A stretch of 36,335 nt of DNA from Anaerorudis sp964444915 (GCA_964444915.1 CAYUIY010000010.1:1-36335); one strand, 5' to 3'; shown: positions 8,672 to 17,612, numbered from the stretch's first letter. Numbers and translations are program-made. Notes: a model not told the origin generated them from the letters alone.

Positions 8672-11221
8672 TTAACTGGTAATTGTTAAAACATCGCCCT
8701 GCATTAATGAAAGACTCACAATACCATTTTCCAATTTTTCTGGAATTATCGTTTTACCATTCAAAGTGAACTTTGCATGGTCAAAATGATCGGTTTTAAT
8801 ATTAAAAGTATAATTAGATAATGCTGTAAGCTTTGCTTTCTGAATAATGCCTTTTTCCCAATAAAGATCTAATTCTGCTCCTCCGCGAATGCGAAATCCT
8901 TCAAAATATCCGCTACTCCACTCTCTGGGCAAACATGGAAGGAACTCAATATAACCCTCATGATCCTGTACAAGCATTTCCGCTATCCCGGCTGCGCTCG
9001 CTGTATTCCCATCGAAAGCATAAATATCCGATTCAGCTCCTGCGATACCCGCCGGAGAAATACTCAACAGGTTATTCCCTAAGAAAGTTTTTTCAAACAT
9101 CACTATGCTCTTATATGCCTTTTCAGGGTCTTTTAGTCGAGCATAAAAACAGATCATATTCGCACGGCTCCATTCTGTATCCTCCCATCCATCGGCAGCC
9201 AACCTGTTTTCAATAGTTATCCGAGCTCCTTTCGCCAGATCCGGAGTTTTATTCAATGATATCTGTGAATAAGGATATAGAGCCAATAAATGGGTAGTAT
9301 GCCTATGGTTGGGATGCGCTTCTTCATAGTCTTCCATCCATTCACAGATTCCTCCATTTTCACGCAATCTAATGGGTGGCAACTGGCTCAAAACATCTCT
9401 AAGTGAATCGGCAAAGAGATTATCTATACCCAATATTTCAGAGGTTTTTATACAGTTACTAAAAATCTCGTAAGTCAATACCCGATCGCAGGTCGGCATC
9501 ATCGAAGCACACAATTCCATACCATTATAAAGAAACGAGTTTTCAGGAGAAATACTCGGGCCGGTAACCAAGTAGCCGGTATTCGGATCTTCGACCAGAT
9601 AGTCAAGCAAAAAATTAGCATTTCCTTTCAGTAATGGATAAGCCCTGTTTTTGAGAAATTCTTTGTCCTGAGTATATTCGTAATGACTCCAGAGATGGGT
9701 AGCCAGCCACGTTCCGGCTGTAGGGAAAAGACCCCACAAAATACTTCCCGATGGAGCAGTATATCCCCAAATATTTGCTGTAGTATGTGCAGTCCATCCC
9801 TCGCATCCATATATTTTTTCTACTGTTTTTGCCCCATGAACCGATAAATCTTTGATGTAGGAAAACAACGGATAATTACATTCGCCCAGATTTCCGATAT
9901 TGGTTAACCAATAATTCTGCTGGGTGTTTATATCGAGGTGATAATCGTTCGTCCAACCCATATTACATGCCAGGTTATCATTGAAAAATCCCTGTAATGC
10001 AATCGGCAAAGGAGAATTTTCCCGTGATGATGCGATAGTCAGATAGCGTCCATATTGAAACAATAACATATCAAAACCTGTATCGATAGAGTCTTTTTTG
10101 ATCCTTTCAAGACGAATATCAGTGGGTAAATGGCTATTATTATTCTCACCAAGCGATAAGGAAACCCTATCGAAAAGTGGTTTGTAATCGTCCAAATGAT
10201 TTTCTTTAATCAAACTAAAATCTTTTCCCTCGGCTTTTGTTATAGTTGACTCACAACGTTGTTTGTACTGTTTGTCTTTATAATTCGTACGAAAATCAAC
10301 AATAATCGTAGCATCATCAGCATTTTCAACAATCAATGAGTTCTGAGTTGGGGTGATTTCACCATTTGTTGTCTTTAATGATATGCAGCCATTGAATAAA
10401 ACACCTCCTCTACCTTGTTTCGGAAAAAGCGCATCACCCTCAATAAGAAGTTTATTCGTTTCTGCTCTAACTTCCGCATTCCGGAGTAAATCCAATTTCA
10501 ATTCGAAAGATATACTGCCCGATTTGTCGGATGTCAATCGGAAGACCAATACATCGTCGGGATTGGAAGCCAAATATTCCCGAGAATAGGATACTTGGCC
10601 GATCTTATAATCAATTCTTCCAATAGCTTCCTCCAAATTCAGACTACGCCTGTAATTCGTGATCTCTCCCTCAGGATGGCACAATTCAATAATCATATCC
10701 CCAATGGGCAAGTGTGTTCCAAAGGAACTTTGGTTTCCTTTTAGATATTCTCCGGCAATCTGATTTCCTTCTTCTAGTTTTCCTTCAAAAAAAAGTTTCC
10801 GTAAGCCAGATAATTTCTCTTTGCCAAACAGTATTTCCTGATCCGGGTTATACTCTCCCGACCATACACTCGATTCATTCAGGGCAATTACTTCTCTTTC
10901 CACTCCCCCATAGATCATCGCGCCAAGTCTTCCGTTACCTATGGGTAAAGATTCCAACCACTGTTCTGCAGGTTGTTCATACCAGAGTTCTAAGGTTTGA
11001 ATAGAAACACAGTGAATGCTGTTCTCCTGCTCACTCAAAGTAAAATTCTCATTCATATTACTCACCATGCCATCGCTAGTTCCCTTTTCCAGTATAGTAG
11101 CTCCAATAATCGGATTAAATACTTCGTCCCACACTTTGCCTATGACCTCAATTTTCTGAGCTATTAAATCAACGCTGAAAAACAATACGAAAATCATGTA
11201 AATCAATTTTCTACACTTCAT
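8672..11221 (-). CDS. GH95 alpha-L-fucosidase/alpha-L-galactosidase with an extra N-terminal CarboxypepD_reg-like fragment
   Basis: An 849-residue protein with a signal peptide to about residue 21 (VDLIAQ). Residues 24-64 (VIGKVWDEVFNPIIGATI, then KGTSDG) resemble the carboxypeptidase-regulatory domain found at the start of SusC proteins, in truncated and worn form. GH95 proper starts about residue 77 (LELWYEQPAEQWLESLPIGN) and is full length to the end. The (alpha/alpha)6 barrel region shows WTNDYHLDINTQQNYW (D430, N432), SISPENSF (Glu560, the expected general acid), HRHTTHL and AFDGN (Asp737). The family removes terminal alpha-1,2-L-fucose or alpha-L-galactose with inversion. One of the two conserved active-site Asn positions appears to be Asp430 here, so activity or specificity may differ. 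The gene lies inside the 5-kb cassette between two direct repeats. Confidence 0.87.
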   Translation of the reverse strand: MKCRKLIYMIFVLFFSVDLIAQKIEVIGKVWDEVFNPIIGATILEKGTSDGMVSNMNENFTLSEQENSIHCVSIQTLELWYEQPAEQWLESLPIGNGRLGAMIYGGVEREVIALNESSVWSGEYNPDQEILFGKEKLSGLRKLFFEGKLEEGNQIAGEYLKGNQSSFGTHLPIGDMIIELCHPEGEITNYRRSLNLEEAIGRIDYKIGQVSYSREYLASNPDDVLVFRLTSDKSGSISFELKLDLLRNAEVRAETNKLLIEGDALFPKQGRGGVLFNGCISLKTTNGEITPTQNSLIVENADDATIIVDFRTNYKDKQYKQRCESTITKAEGKDFSLIKENHLDDYKPLFDRVSLSLGENNNSHLPTDIRLERIKKDSIDTGFDMLLFQYGRYLTIASSRENSPLPIALQGFFNDNLACNMGWTNDYHLDINTQQNYWLTNIGNLGECNYPLFSYIKDLSVHGAKTVEKIYGCEGWTAHTTANIWGYTAPSGSILWGLFPTAGTWLATHLWSHYEYTQDKEFLKNRAYPLLKGNANFLLDYLVEDPNTGYLVTGPSISPENSFLYNGMELCASMMPTCDRVLTYEIFSNCIKTSEILGIDNLFADSLRDVLSQLPPIRLRENGGICEWMEDYEEAHPNHRHTTHLLALYPYSQISLNKTPDLAKGARITIENRLAADGWEDTEWSRANMICFYARLKDPEKAYKSIVMFEKTFLGNNLLSISPAGIAGAESDIYAFDGNTASAAGIAEMLVQDHEGYIEFLPCLPREWSSGYFEGFRIRGGAELDLYWEKGIIQKAKLTALSNYTFNIKTDHFDHAKFTLNGKTIIPEKLENGIVSLSLMQGDVLTITS

Positions 11222-11254
11222 AATTCATTTTGGGGTTTAATGATTTAATAAATA

Positions 11255-11271
11255 AGTTCACTCCGAAAAGT
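11255..11271. repeat. solo IS1182-end-like sequence (possible IS scar)
   Basis: AGTTCACTCCGAAAAGT here matches 16 of 17 bases of the right terminal repeat of the IS1182 element (17595-17611, read on the opposite strand). It sits in the 100-bp gap between GH95 and the GH36-like gene, with no transposase nearby. It may be a relic of an earlier IS insertion that took part in building the cassette; a chance match cannot be excluded. Confidence 0.5.
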
Positions 11272-11321
11272 TTTAGTTTAGACTTAAATTTATTCCACTT
11301 TCGCTAGTTTTATTAGCTTAC

Positions 11322-13331
11322 TTACGAAAATTGAATAAATTTAAATAACAATACATCTTTGGCTGGTATTGTAATTTTCAATTGTTTTTGCACTGGCATT
11401 TCCGACCCCCTCCACAACTCTTTAACTATATATTGGCAACCAGAGGATAATCCTAACCTTTCCACAGAAATATTAAGAAATATATCCTCCTCAGAATAGT
11501 TGAAGAATGCAAAATCAGATGTTCCATCCTCATTTATCCTATAAAAAAGATTTTCGGATTTTTCCCCATTACCCTCAACTGGCCTGAATGCCCGACCGTT
11601 TGCCAGAGAGTTGACTTGTTGATTTGTTGCATACTTTAAAGTTCTCTCTTTGGCCTTCTTGTCCCCTTGCTCACTGTAATCGTCTCCAAGAATGAACAAC
11701 CCTGTTATAACTGCGGATGTTATTCTCGCTCTGTTCTCTCCTTCTGTTGCATCCTTCAACACAACATGGTCTGGATCATTGAAACTGTAGATCCTATCTT
11801 GCCACCAACCGTAGGACAAAGCATTCATTGTGTATTCAGTATCTTTTATTTTGTTCCATGCATCGCATGCTATACGTCGTGATTGTGCATATTGGGCTGG
11901 AAAAATTGGTGAGATAGATAAATTAATATACATATCGAAAAAGTATTTATCCAGGAGCTCCATGCCGTAGTTATACCCTTGTATTCCTGTCGTGATACTT
12001 TCATTATACCATTTATCTGCCTCCATCGCCCCGTGAGTCATGAAATCCATTTTTACATATTTGAATCCTGTACGTCTGAACAAATCAGAAACCTCTTTCA
12101 TAGCCTCTTCTACCGCTGGATGTGTAGGATCCAGTGCATAAGCGCCGTCCAGTTCCTGAGGTTTACCATTGGCGTATAAATATACATCTTTATAGGTATA
12201 TTGAGGGGCGGCACTGAATACGCGGTCAGGATTTTTGGCCCAATCAGTAAAAGGTGTCCAGTAAATTCCTGGTACTTGTCCATTCTCAAAACAATGATCG
12301 GCATATGCTTTTAACTCTCCCTCCGAGAAACTATTCCAACCGGAATCAAGCCCTATATAAACAAGTCCATCTGCATTCGAGAAATTATTATTCTGCAAAT
12401 TATCCCTAAAATAATCCGAAACTTGTAATGCTTTATCATAAGTTAAATCAAACTGCAACACACCCCAACTATTCCAACCAAATGGTACAGCATGAACCCA
12501 TTTTCTGGGAGGGGCAACCATAGCATTTGCGTCTGCATATGTTTCAAGTCCTGTCCGCCAATCCTCAAAGTAGCCAAGAAAAACCTTAGGCGATTTGACA
12601 GACTTCCCCTTCAGGAATCCATGGGGTTTTACATCCCTTGTGGTTTCGTTGGCAACCCCACCATAGCAGATCAACGAAGACAATTGATTATTCTCCGTCG
12701 CGAGATCGATCCCTGTTTTCCACTGATCATGCTCAACTGAACCAACAACTATTCCGTCTCGTTTCTCATTATCGAAAATTGCAGTCACTTCATAACTCGT
12801 CAACTTTCGGAAGTTCAACGGATGAGACTGATAACGGATCCATTTGTCATTATCAAAAGGGATAAAGAGAGCCCTGCTATTTTCTCCGCCTTCAACAACT
12901 CCCTCCATATTTTGAAGATTGACCGGAGCCATATAGTTTGTTTTTACACCGATTTTATCTTCTAACTCAAATTCTGTAAGAACAAAATCCTTATCCTGAT
13001 ATAGATAGAAAGAGTGGATTAAATCAGGAAGATCTTCTTTTGATGAATAAATAACCTGATAAACAAACCCTTGGCCAAAACTATCAGAAATATTTTTTTT
13101 ATTTATTTTGGTATAAGAATAAGTTTTGCTTGAAATAAGGGTATCAGACAATTTGTATACAGCATACAGATCATTATATATTAATCTGTCACCTTTTAAA
13201 ATATCAATAGCATTAGACTCTGAATCATACTTTATAGTCCAGCTATCTACTGTAAGTTCCACGTTTTGTGAACATCCCGTGCATACTATCCAGGAAGTAA
13301 GGATGCCAATAAATAATAATCTCTGTTTCAT
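11322..13331 (-). CDS. clan GH-D alpha-galactosidase-like enzyme (GH36/GH27-type), lipoprotein
   Basis: A 669-residue protein with a lipobox (IVCTGC, Cys20), so probably surface or periplasmic and membrane bound. A beta-sandwich occupies about 25-265, followed by a TIM barrel opening with AVPFGWNSWG (about 281-290). GFKYVKMDFMTHG gives the candidate nucleophile Asp429, and RRIACDAWN the candidate acid/base Asp490. A C-terminal beta domain with FAFFNYSEED ends it. The motif layout fits retaining alpha-galactosidases or alpha-N-acetylgalactosaminidases, but it is clearly a different subgroup from the other GH36 in this locus. Its ATG overlaps the stop of a 44-codon galM stub (ATGA), which suggests translational coupling. 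It is the first gene of the cassette bracketed by the ~290-bp direct repeats. Confidence 0.82.
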   Translation of the reverse strand: MKQRLLFIGILTSWIVCTGCSQNVELTVDSWTIKYDSESNAIDILKGDRLIYNDLYAVYKLSDTLISSKTYSYTKINKKNISDSFGQGFVYQVIYSSKEDLPDLIHSFYLYQDKDFVLTEFELEDKIGVKTNYMAPVNLQNMEGVVEGGENSRALFIPFDNDKWIRYQSHPLNFRKLTSYEVTAIFDNEKRDGIVVGSVEHDQWKTGIDLATENNQLSSLICYGGVANETTRDVKPHGFLKGKSVKSPKVFLGYFEDWRTGLETYADANAMVAPPRKWVHAVPFGWNSWGVLQFDLTYDKALQVSDYFRDNLQNNNFSNADGLVYIGLDSGWNSFSEGELKAYADHCFENGQVPGIYWTPFTDWAKNPDRVFSAAPQYTYKDVYLYANGKPQELDGAYALDPTHPAVEEAMKEVSDLFRRTGFKYVKMDFMTHGAMEADKWYNESITTGIQGYNYGMELLDKYFFDMYINLSISPIFPAQYAQSRRIACDAWNKIKDTEYTMNALSYGWWQDRIYSFNDPDHVVLKDATEGENRARITSAVITGLFILGDDYSEQGDKKAKERTLKYATNQQVNSLANGRAFRPVEGNGEKSENLFYRINEDGTSDFAFFNYSEEDIFLNISVERLGLSSGCQYIVKELWRGSEMPVQKQLKITIPAKDVLLFKFIQFS

Positions 13332-13462
13332 TGTTCTAGGTTATTAAAATGAATTAGCAGCGTTGCACCATAATTTAATACTGCAATAAAAGATCCCGTT
13401 TTGTTTTTCGATCGAAACAAAACTATAGAATCTTTGAAAGGAACAGTTTGAATTTCACACAT
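13328..13462 (-). pseudogene. truncated galM 5' copy (44-codon ORF)
   Basis: The ORF starts with MCEIQTVPFKDSIVLF and follows the N-terminus of the intact galM for 35 residues (three changes: L9F, N10K, E27A). It then runs into unrelated codons (LIHFNNLEQ) and stops at TGA 13330-13328, overlapping the ATG of the next gene as ATGA. It cannot encode an epimerase. It may still be translated as a short leader that couples ribosomes onto the downstream GH36-like gene. It is the mirror of the GH36 3' remnant at 8494-8669. Confidence 0.88.
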
Positions 13463-13646
13463 ATTAAAAATAACTTTAAGTTCATATTTACATTCATAGG
13501 GCCTGAATTTTCAAAACAACACTCGGTCTGGATAAATTAATAACAGGATTAATCCCTATTTTCAAAAGAAAATCACCAGAGTAAATCTTTCCCGAATCAA
13601 TAGGCGAATGCTGATTGCTGTAAAGATTTATTTCCGTTATTCTATA
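13359..13646. repeat. direct repeat copy B (galM 5' end + GH36 3' end)
   Basis: This is the partner of the repeat at 8351-8643, same orientation, about 96% identical. Here the GH36 half is attached to the intact GH36 gene, and the galM half is cut off after 35 codons. A further weak match, 13809-13834, corresponds to 8644-8668 of the other copy. Together the copies show a segmental duplication or homology-driven insertion of the DNA between them. Confidence 0.93.
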
Positions 13647-15704
13647 TTTTTTATCGGGATCAAGTCCTTGTAATTTGACCGGCCTGACACTCGTGTCGGC
13701 AACATATCTCCAATTTGTGAGATAGGTGAACATGACACCTTCTGTTTTTGTTGGATTTACAAACATCAAGGATGCAAAATCATCTTTATAAGGATTAATT
13801 AATCGAAACAAATCTCCCTGCCATATAATATGTTTAAATTGATTATAATTATCCACCGACTTTTTACAAAGTGCTAAATCATCATCGCTTAATTCATTGA
13901 CTCTAATGTCAAATCCCAATTTACCCATAGATGCAACATCTATTCGATATTTTAATGGCTTATTTCCCCAATTCGTTACATGATTACACATAGTAATAGC
14001 CGGATAATAATAAGAATAATTCCATTGGATAAATACACGTTCTAAAGGATCAGTATTATCACTCAACCAGAATTCTGTAAAAAAACGAAATAAACTAAAA
14101 TCAGTTCTTCCTCCACCACCAGAACAAAGCATCATCGGTACTTTTGGATATTTTTTGCGGATGCGTTTTAACACCTTCTCAAGCCCTCTGGTATACTCTA
14201 TATATAAATGAGATTGAGGAATATTATTCTTCTCAAGATATTTAGAATGCCCATTAAAAATAGGAGCATTACAATCCCACTTGATAAAAGCCAGTTCTGG
14301 ATTTTCTATAAAAAGTTGATCAACAACATTATATACAAAATCCTGAACATCAGGATTAGTTAAATCAAGCACCAATTGATTACGGAAATATATTTCGGGA
14401 CGATTTTCTTGACGCAAAACCCAATCTATATGTTTTTCATATAATACACTTTTAGGATTCACCATTTCAGGCTCAATCCAAATCCCAAATTTTAGACCGC
14501 GTTTATTCGCCTCTTTTATAAGATAAGGAATGCCATTGGGTAATTTCTTTCTGTTAACCTCCCAATCTCCTAAACCTGCTTTATCATCATTTCTAGGGTA
14601 TTTGTTACCAAACCACCCATCATCCAACAGAAACATATCTACGCCTAGCTCTTTTGCTCCATCAAAAAGCGAGACTAATTTATTTTGATCAAAATCAAAA
14701 TATGTAGCTTCCCAATTATTTAAGAGGGTTAATCTGTCTCCTTTCCCATCAATCAAATTATGGTTGCGCATCCAATTTTGAATATTTCTGCTCGCTTTAC
14801 CGATTCCTTCAAAAGAAATCGTATAAATAAAACGTGGTGTTTCAAAATTTACACCGGGTTCCAATTTATAACTTGACTGATATGGATTGATCCCCGCTAC
14901 CAAATGAAGATTTTTATAAACATCGATTTCAAACTCCATACAAAAATTACCATTCCATGCTATTTGGCCGACCATCACTGTGCCATGGTTTTCTGATGCA
15001 ACGTTGTCAAAAGAAAGCATAAAATTAGGTGAAGAAAGCAGATTTTCTCGAGTACCTAACCGTGATTGTATGGTATGTACTCCTTGTTTCAGTTGCATTT
15101 GAACGGGCTGCATCTCCTTCGCCCAGGAACTATTGTAGGTTGTTAAATAGTATTTTTTATTGAAAAAATATAAATTCGCAGAAGCATACTTGTTTAAAGT
15201 AACAGAACCTTTCTCTGTATGCCTGATTACACTCCATTGTTCAATAACATCTTCATTTTCCCAAGCTTTGAAAAAAAGATCAACATAAAAATCATAAACC
15301 GGATCCTTTAGAACGATTTTAATAAGATTTGCTCCTTCAGAAGTTTTTGAAATTACATGATTTTCATATCTCAAATCCAGAGAATTGTTCCCATCAACAT
15401 GAACAGCAGCTATTGCCGGTTCCACAAAATTATTATCGATTCCGGCAACAACAAAAGCATTATTATTTGACAGGGCTCCTTCAGATTGAAGATTAAAAAC
15501 ATCTCTACATACTTCGTAATCAGAAATATCTTTTAATTTATTTCCACAATGAATAATTTTCAACTGTTTTCCCTTTCCATCTGTTTGTAAAACAAGACTT
15601 ATATTTTGTGTTTCGATAGGAATTGTTATTTTCTGTCCAAAAGAAGAAAAAAACGAAATTGAAAAAGTTATAATTGAGTCCCCTCTAAAAACCCTATTTT
15701 TCAA
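13494..15704 (-). CDS. GH36 alpha-galactosidase; 5' end displaced by IS1182 insertion, TTG start within the IS
   Basis: A 736-residue frame that begins at TTG 15704, inside the IS end. The first nine residues (MKNRVFRGD) are IS-encoded and join in frame to IITFSISFFSSFGQ, the retained hydrophobic half of the original signal peptide. The rest is a full-length GH36: N-terminal beta-supersandwich, barrel from about 325 (LLNNWEATYFDF), LLDDGWFG, FGIWIEPEMVNP, FIKWDCNAP with nucleophile Asp477, SGGGGRTDF, and FWLSDNTDP with acid/base Asp549. All key residues are present. The family releases terminal alpha-galactose with retention. The TTG overlaps the transposase TGA (TTGA, 15701-15704), so the gene might be rescued by coupled translation; otherwise it is silenced by the IS. 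Removing the IS and one ATAATT copy restores a start at 17644 and a normal signal peptide. Confidence 0.88.
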   Translation of the reverse strand: MKNRVFRGDSIITFSISFFSSFGQKITIPIETQNISLVLQTDGKGKQLKIIHCGNKLKDISDYEVCRDVFNLQSEGALSNNNAFVVAGIDNNFVEPAIAAVHVDGNNSLDLRYENHVISKTSEGANLIKIVLKDPVYDFYVDLFFKAWENEDVIEQWSVIRHTEKGSVTLNKYASANLYFFNKKYYLTTYNSSWAKEMQPVQMQLKQGVHTIQSRLGTRENLLSSPNFMLSFDNVASENHGTVMVGQIAWNGNFCMEFEIDVYKNLHLVAGINPYQSSYKLEPGVNFETPRFIYTISFEGIGKASRNIQNWMRNHNLIDGKGDRLTLLNNWEATYFDFDQNKLVSLFDGAKELGVDMFLLDDGWFGNKYPRNDDKAGLGDWEVNRKKLPNGIPYLIKEANKRGLKFGIWIEPEMVNPKSVLYEKHIDWVLRQENRPEIYFRNQLVLDLTNPDVQDFVYNVVDQLFIENPELAFIKWDCNAPIFNGHSKYLEKNNIPQSHLYIEYTRGLEKVLKRIRKKYPKVPMMLCSGGGGRTDFSLFRFFTEFWLSDNTDPLERVFIQWNYSYYYPAITMCNHVTNWGNKPLKYRIDVASMGKLGFDIRVNELSDDDLALCKKSVDNYNQFKHIIWQGDLFRLINPYKDDFASLMFVNPTKTEGVMFTYLTNWRYVADTSVRPVKLQGLDPDKKYRITEINLYSNQHSPIDSGKIYSGDFLLKIGINPVINLSRPSVVLKIQAL

Positions 15705-17612
15705 ACTTTTGAAAAATTGAGATAATTTGGTTGGGAGATGATTAAAAATTTGTTCTTTAATGTGTTTATATTATTTTTGATATTTATTCCTATTTTATGG
15801 AATAAATTGAGTTCTTTTTCACTCAAAAGCGTTCTTTTACTTGTTTGCATCATATATTTCAGGATTCTTCTGAAGTTTATCCACGTGGCCCGCGCGTAAG
15901 CCCACAATCGGTTGGCGGCAAGTCCGCGATAGCGTGTCTTGCCGTCGGTGCAATGCACCCCAAGTTGGAATATCGAGGCTTCCACGTTGTTGCGTTTCCA
16001 CCTCTCCTCTATGGGGACATCTCGAAGCTTTTGTCTTAACATCGATGTGCGAACGTTTTCTAACGTGAAGTAACGATATTTTCCCTCCTCCGTTATGATG
16101 CGCCATTTCTTTTCCTTATTTTCCGTATCCGAATTGGTCTTTGGGGTTGCTATCAAATAGGCTGTGATAAATTGCCCAGTAAGGGTGTCCAATACAATCA
16201 ACTCGTCATCGTTCTCTTCATTTAACGAGAGTTCATATCGGGGTGTCTTCCCCTGCAATCCGGTAAGGATAAGTTCCACGTCATTGCTTTCGGCGTAAGC
16301 TTGGGTGTCGGCACTGTTATAGGCTCCGTCGGCATATACTTTTTCTATTTTATCTTCCAGAATGCTTTGCGATTCTTCGATGGATGGTTCCAGGAAATCA
16401 CTGTCTGGGGTAGAAACCACATCCAGGTTGATGTCGGTAATCAGATTCAATACCGGATTTGTTTCATCTTCCTGAGTATCTTTTTCCTTTGAAGAACTGT
16501 CCTCGTTTTCAGCCGTGTTACAGGTTTCGGTCAGGTTTACCGAATATCCCTTTACCTTGTTGCCGCCTTTGTTGCGGTAATGACAATCAGGATCGTGAGG
16601 GGACTGTATCGATTGGGCACTTATTTCCTCCTTTTCCCTCGGAAGGATTGTTTTTTCAGGGGTAAGGGTAAACTGCTGTTCAAAAACCGATTTCAGTGTC
16701 CGATATGCTCCATAGTCATATTTCTTGAATAGCTTGATAAGGCGATACATCAATTTGCCCAATGCCTGAAAGCGGTCATCGATTTCTTTTTTTGTACTGC
16801 GATAGACGACCTTCTCGCCCTCCTCCTCCATGATTTGGGCGATGAGTGAAAACTCGGCTTGCGACAGACTGCGTTTGTAGATATGTTCTTCCCGCTCTTT
16901 GATAAACATCCGAAGCGTTTCGTGTACAAGCTCGTAACGACTGTACCAGCTTATATTGCTGCCTATCAACTTGCTGTCCATGCGTATCTGTTTACCGCTG
17001 ACATTGAACTCGAGGATCTGCTCACGGGTAATGTACTGCATGCACTGCTTGAACAGATCCACATCGTTTTCCCTGTTGTACTGCGCTATTCTCTTGCGGA
17101 AAAGGTAGTAAGTGGAAGCGGCCGGAAGGGTATCGGTCAGGTTCATCAGTCCTAATGCACTGCGTACAAGTAAATTGTACTGGCATTGCTCGAAGAGCTG
17201 TTCATCGCTCCATCCCTGTCCCTCTTTCAGGATCATCATCCCGGCCAAAACACGTATGGATGCATTGGGGGAGCCGTTGTCCGAACAATAAAGACCTTTG
17301 AAGATATCTTCATTTACTCGCATTACGACTTGTTCACGAAAAGTATTATGCCAGGAGCCTTTTTTCAGATAATGATTCAAAGAAGAGCCTTGCAGCAATG
17401 TTGCAGGGGATGAAAAAGCATCGAATTGTGGATTTTTATCGGATTCTCTAAACATCTTATCAGCTTTTAAATATACCGCTAATTTACTGAAATATAAATT
17501 AATATGCAAATATATGGGACACTTTTTTAGTGCTTTTTTGAAAATAATTTTATCCATCCGTTTCGTCTCGGATATCGCTTAAGAAAAAACCGGGACTTTT
17601 CGGAGTGGACTC
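15676..17612 (-). mobile_element. IS1182-family insertion sequence (1,937 bp) with 6-bp target duplication
   Basis: The ends are imperfect inverted repeats: the left end reads GAGTCCCCTCTAAAAACCCT (15676 on) and the right end, on the other strand, GAGTCCACTCCGAAAAGTCC (from 17612 down), each followed by a T-run. It is flanked by ATAATT at 15670-15675 and 17613-17618. It holds one transposase gene and lies in the same orientation as the PUL. TATATTTG (- strand, 17507-17514) fits a Bacteroidota -7 box ahead of the transposase, so the element could also drive transcription into the downstream PUL genes. The insertion is in the signal-peptide codons of GH36. Two intact ends plus a clean target duplication argue for a fairly recent transposition. 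Confidence 0.92.
15701..17455 (-). CDS. IS1182-family DDE transposase
   Basis: A protein of 584 residues from ATG 17455 (MFRESDKNPQF); the frame is open further upstream but that extension is not family-like. The N-terminal part carries the region preceding the catalytic core (VNEDIFKGLYCSDNGSPNAS, GWSDEQLFEQCQYN). The catalytic triad candidates are IRMDSKLIGSN (first Asp), VYADGAYNS (second Asp) and RNNVEASIFQLG (Glu). CHYRNKGGNKVKGYS precedes an acidic, low-complexity insertion (NTAENEDSSSKEKDTQEDE), common in this group. The gene looks intact and should be functional. Its stop overlaps the TTG that now opens the GH36 frame. Confidence 0.93.
   Translation of the reverse strand: MFRESDKNPQFDAFSSPATLLQGSSLNHYLKKGSWHNTFREQVVMRVNEDIFKGLYCSDNGSPNASIRVLAGMMILKEGQGWSDEQLFEQCQYNLLVRSALGLMNLTDTLPAASTYYLFRKRIAQYNRENDVDLFKQCMQYITREQILEFNVSGKQIRMDSKLIGSNISWYSRYELVHETLRMFIKEREEHIYKRSLSQAEFSLIAQIMEEEGEKVVYRSTKKEIDDRFQALGKLMYRLIKLFKKYDYGAYRTLKSVFEQQFTLTPEKTILPREKEEISAQSIQSPHDPDCHYRNKGGNKVKGYSVNLTETCNTAENEDSSSKEKDTQEDETNPVLNLITDINLDVVSTPDSDFLEPSIEESQSILEDKIEKVYADGAYNSADTQAYAESNDVELILTGLQGKTPRYELSLNEENDDELIVLDTLTGQFITAYLIATPKTNSDTENKEKKWRIITEEGKYRYFTLENVRTSMLRQKLRDVPIEERWKRNNVEASIFQLGVHCTDGKTRYRGLAANRLWAYARATWINFRRILKYMMQTSKRTLLSEKELNLFHKIGINIKNNINTLKNKFLIISQPNYLNFSKV

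Noticed and set aside
15701..17557. Upstream start for the IS1182 transposase at 17557
   Set aside because: The extra 34 residues are not transposase-like and would overlap the possible promoter box; ATG 17455 gives the expected N-terminus.
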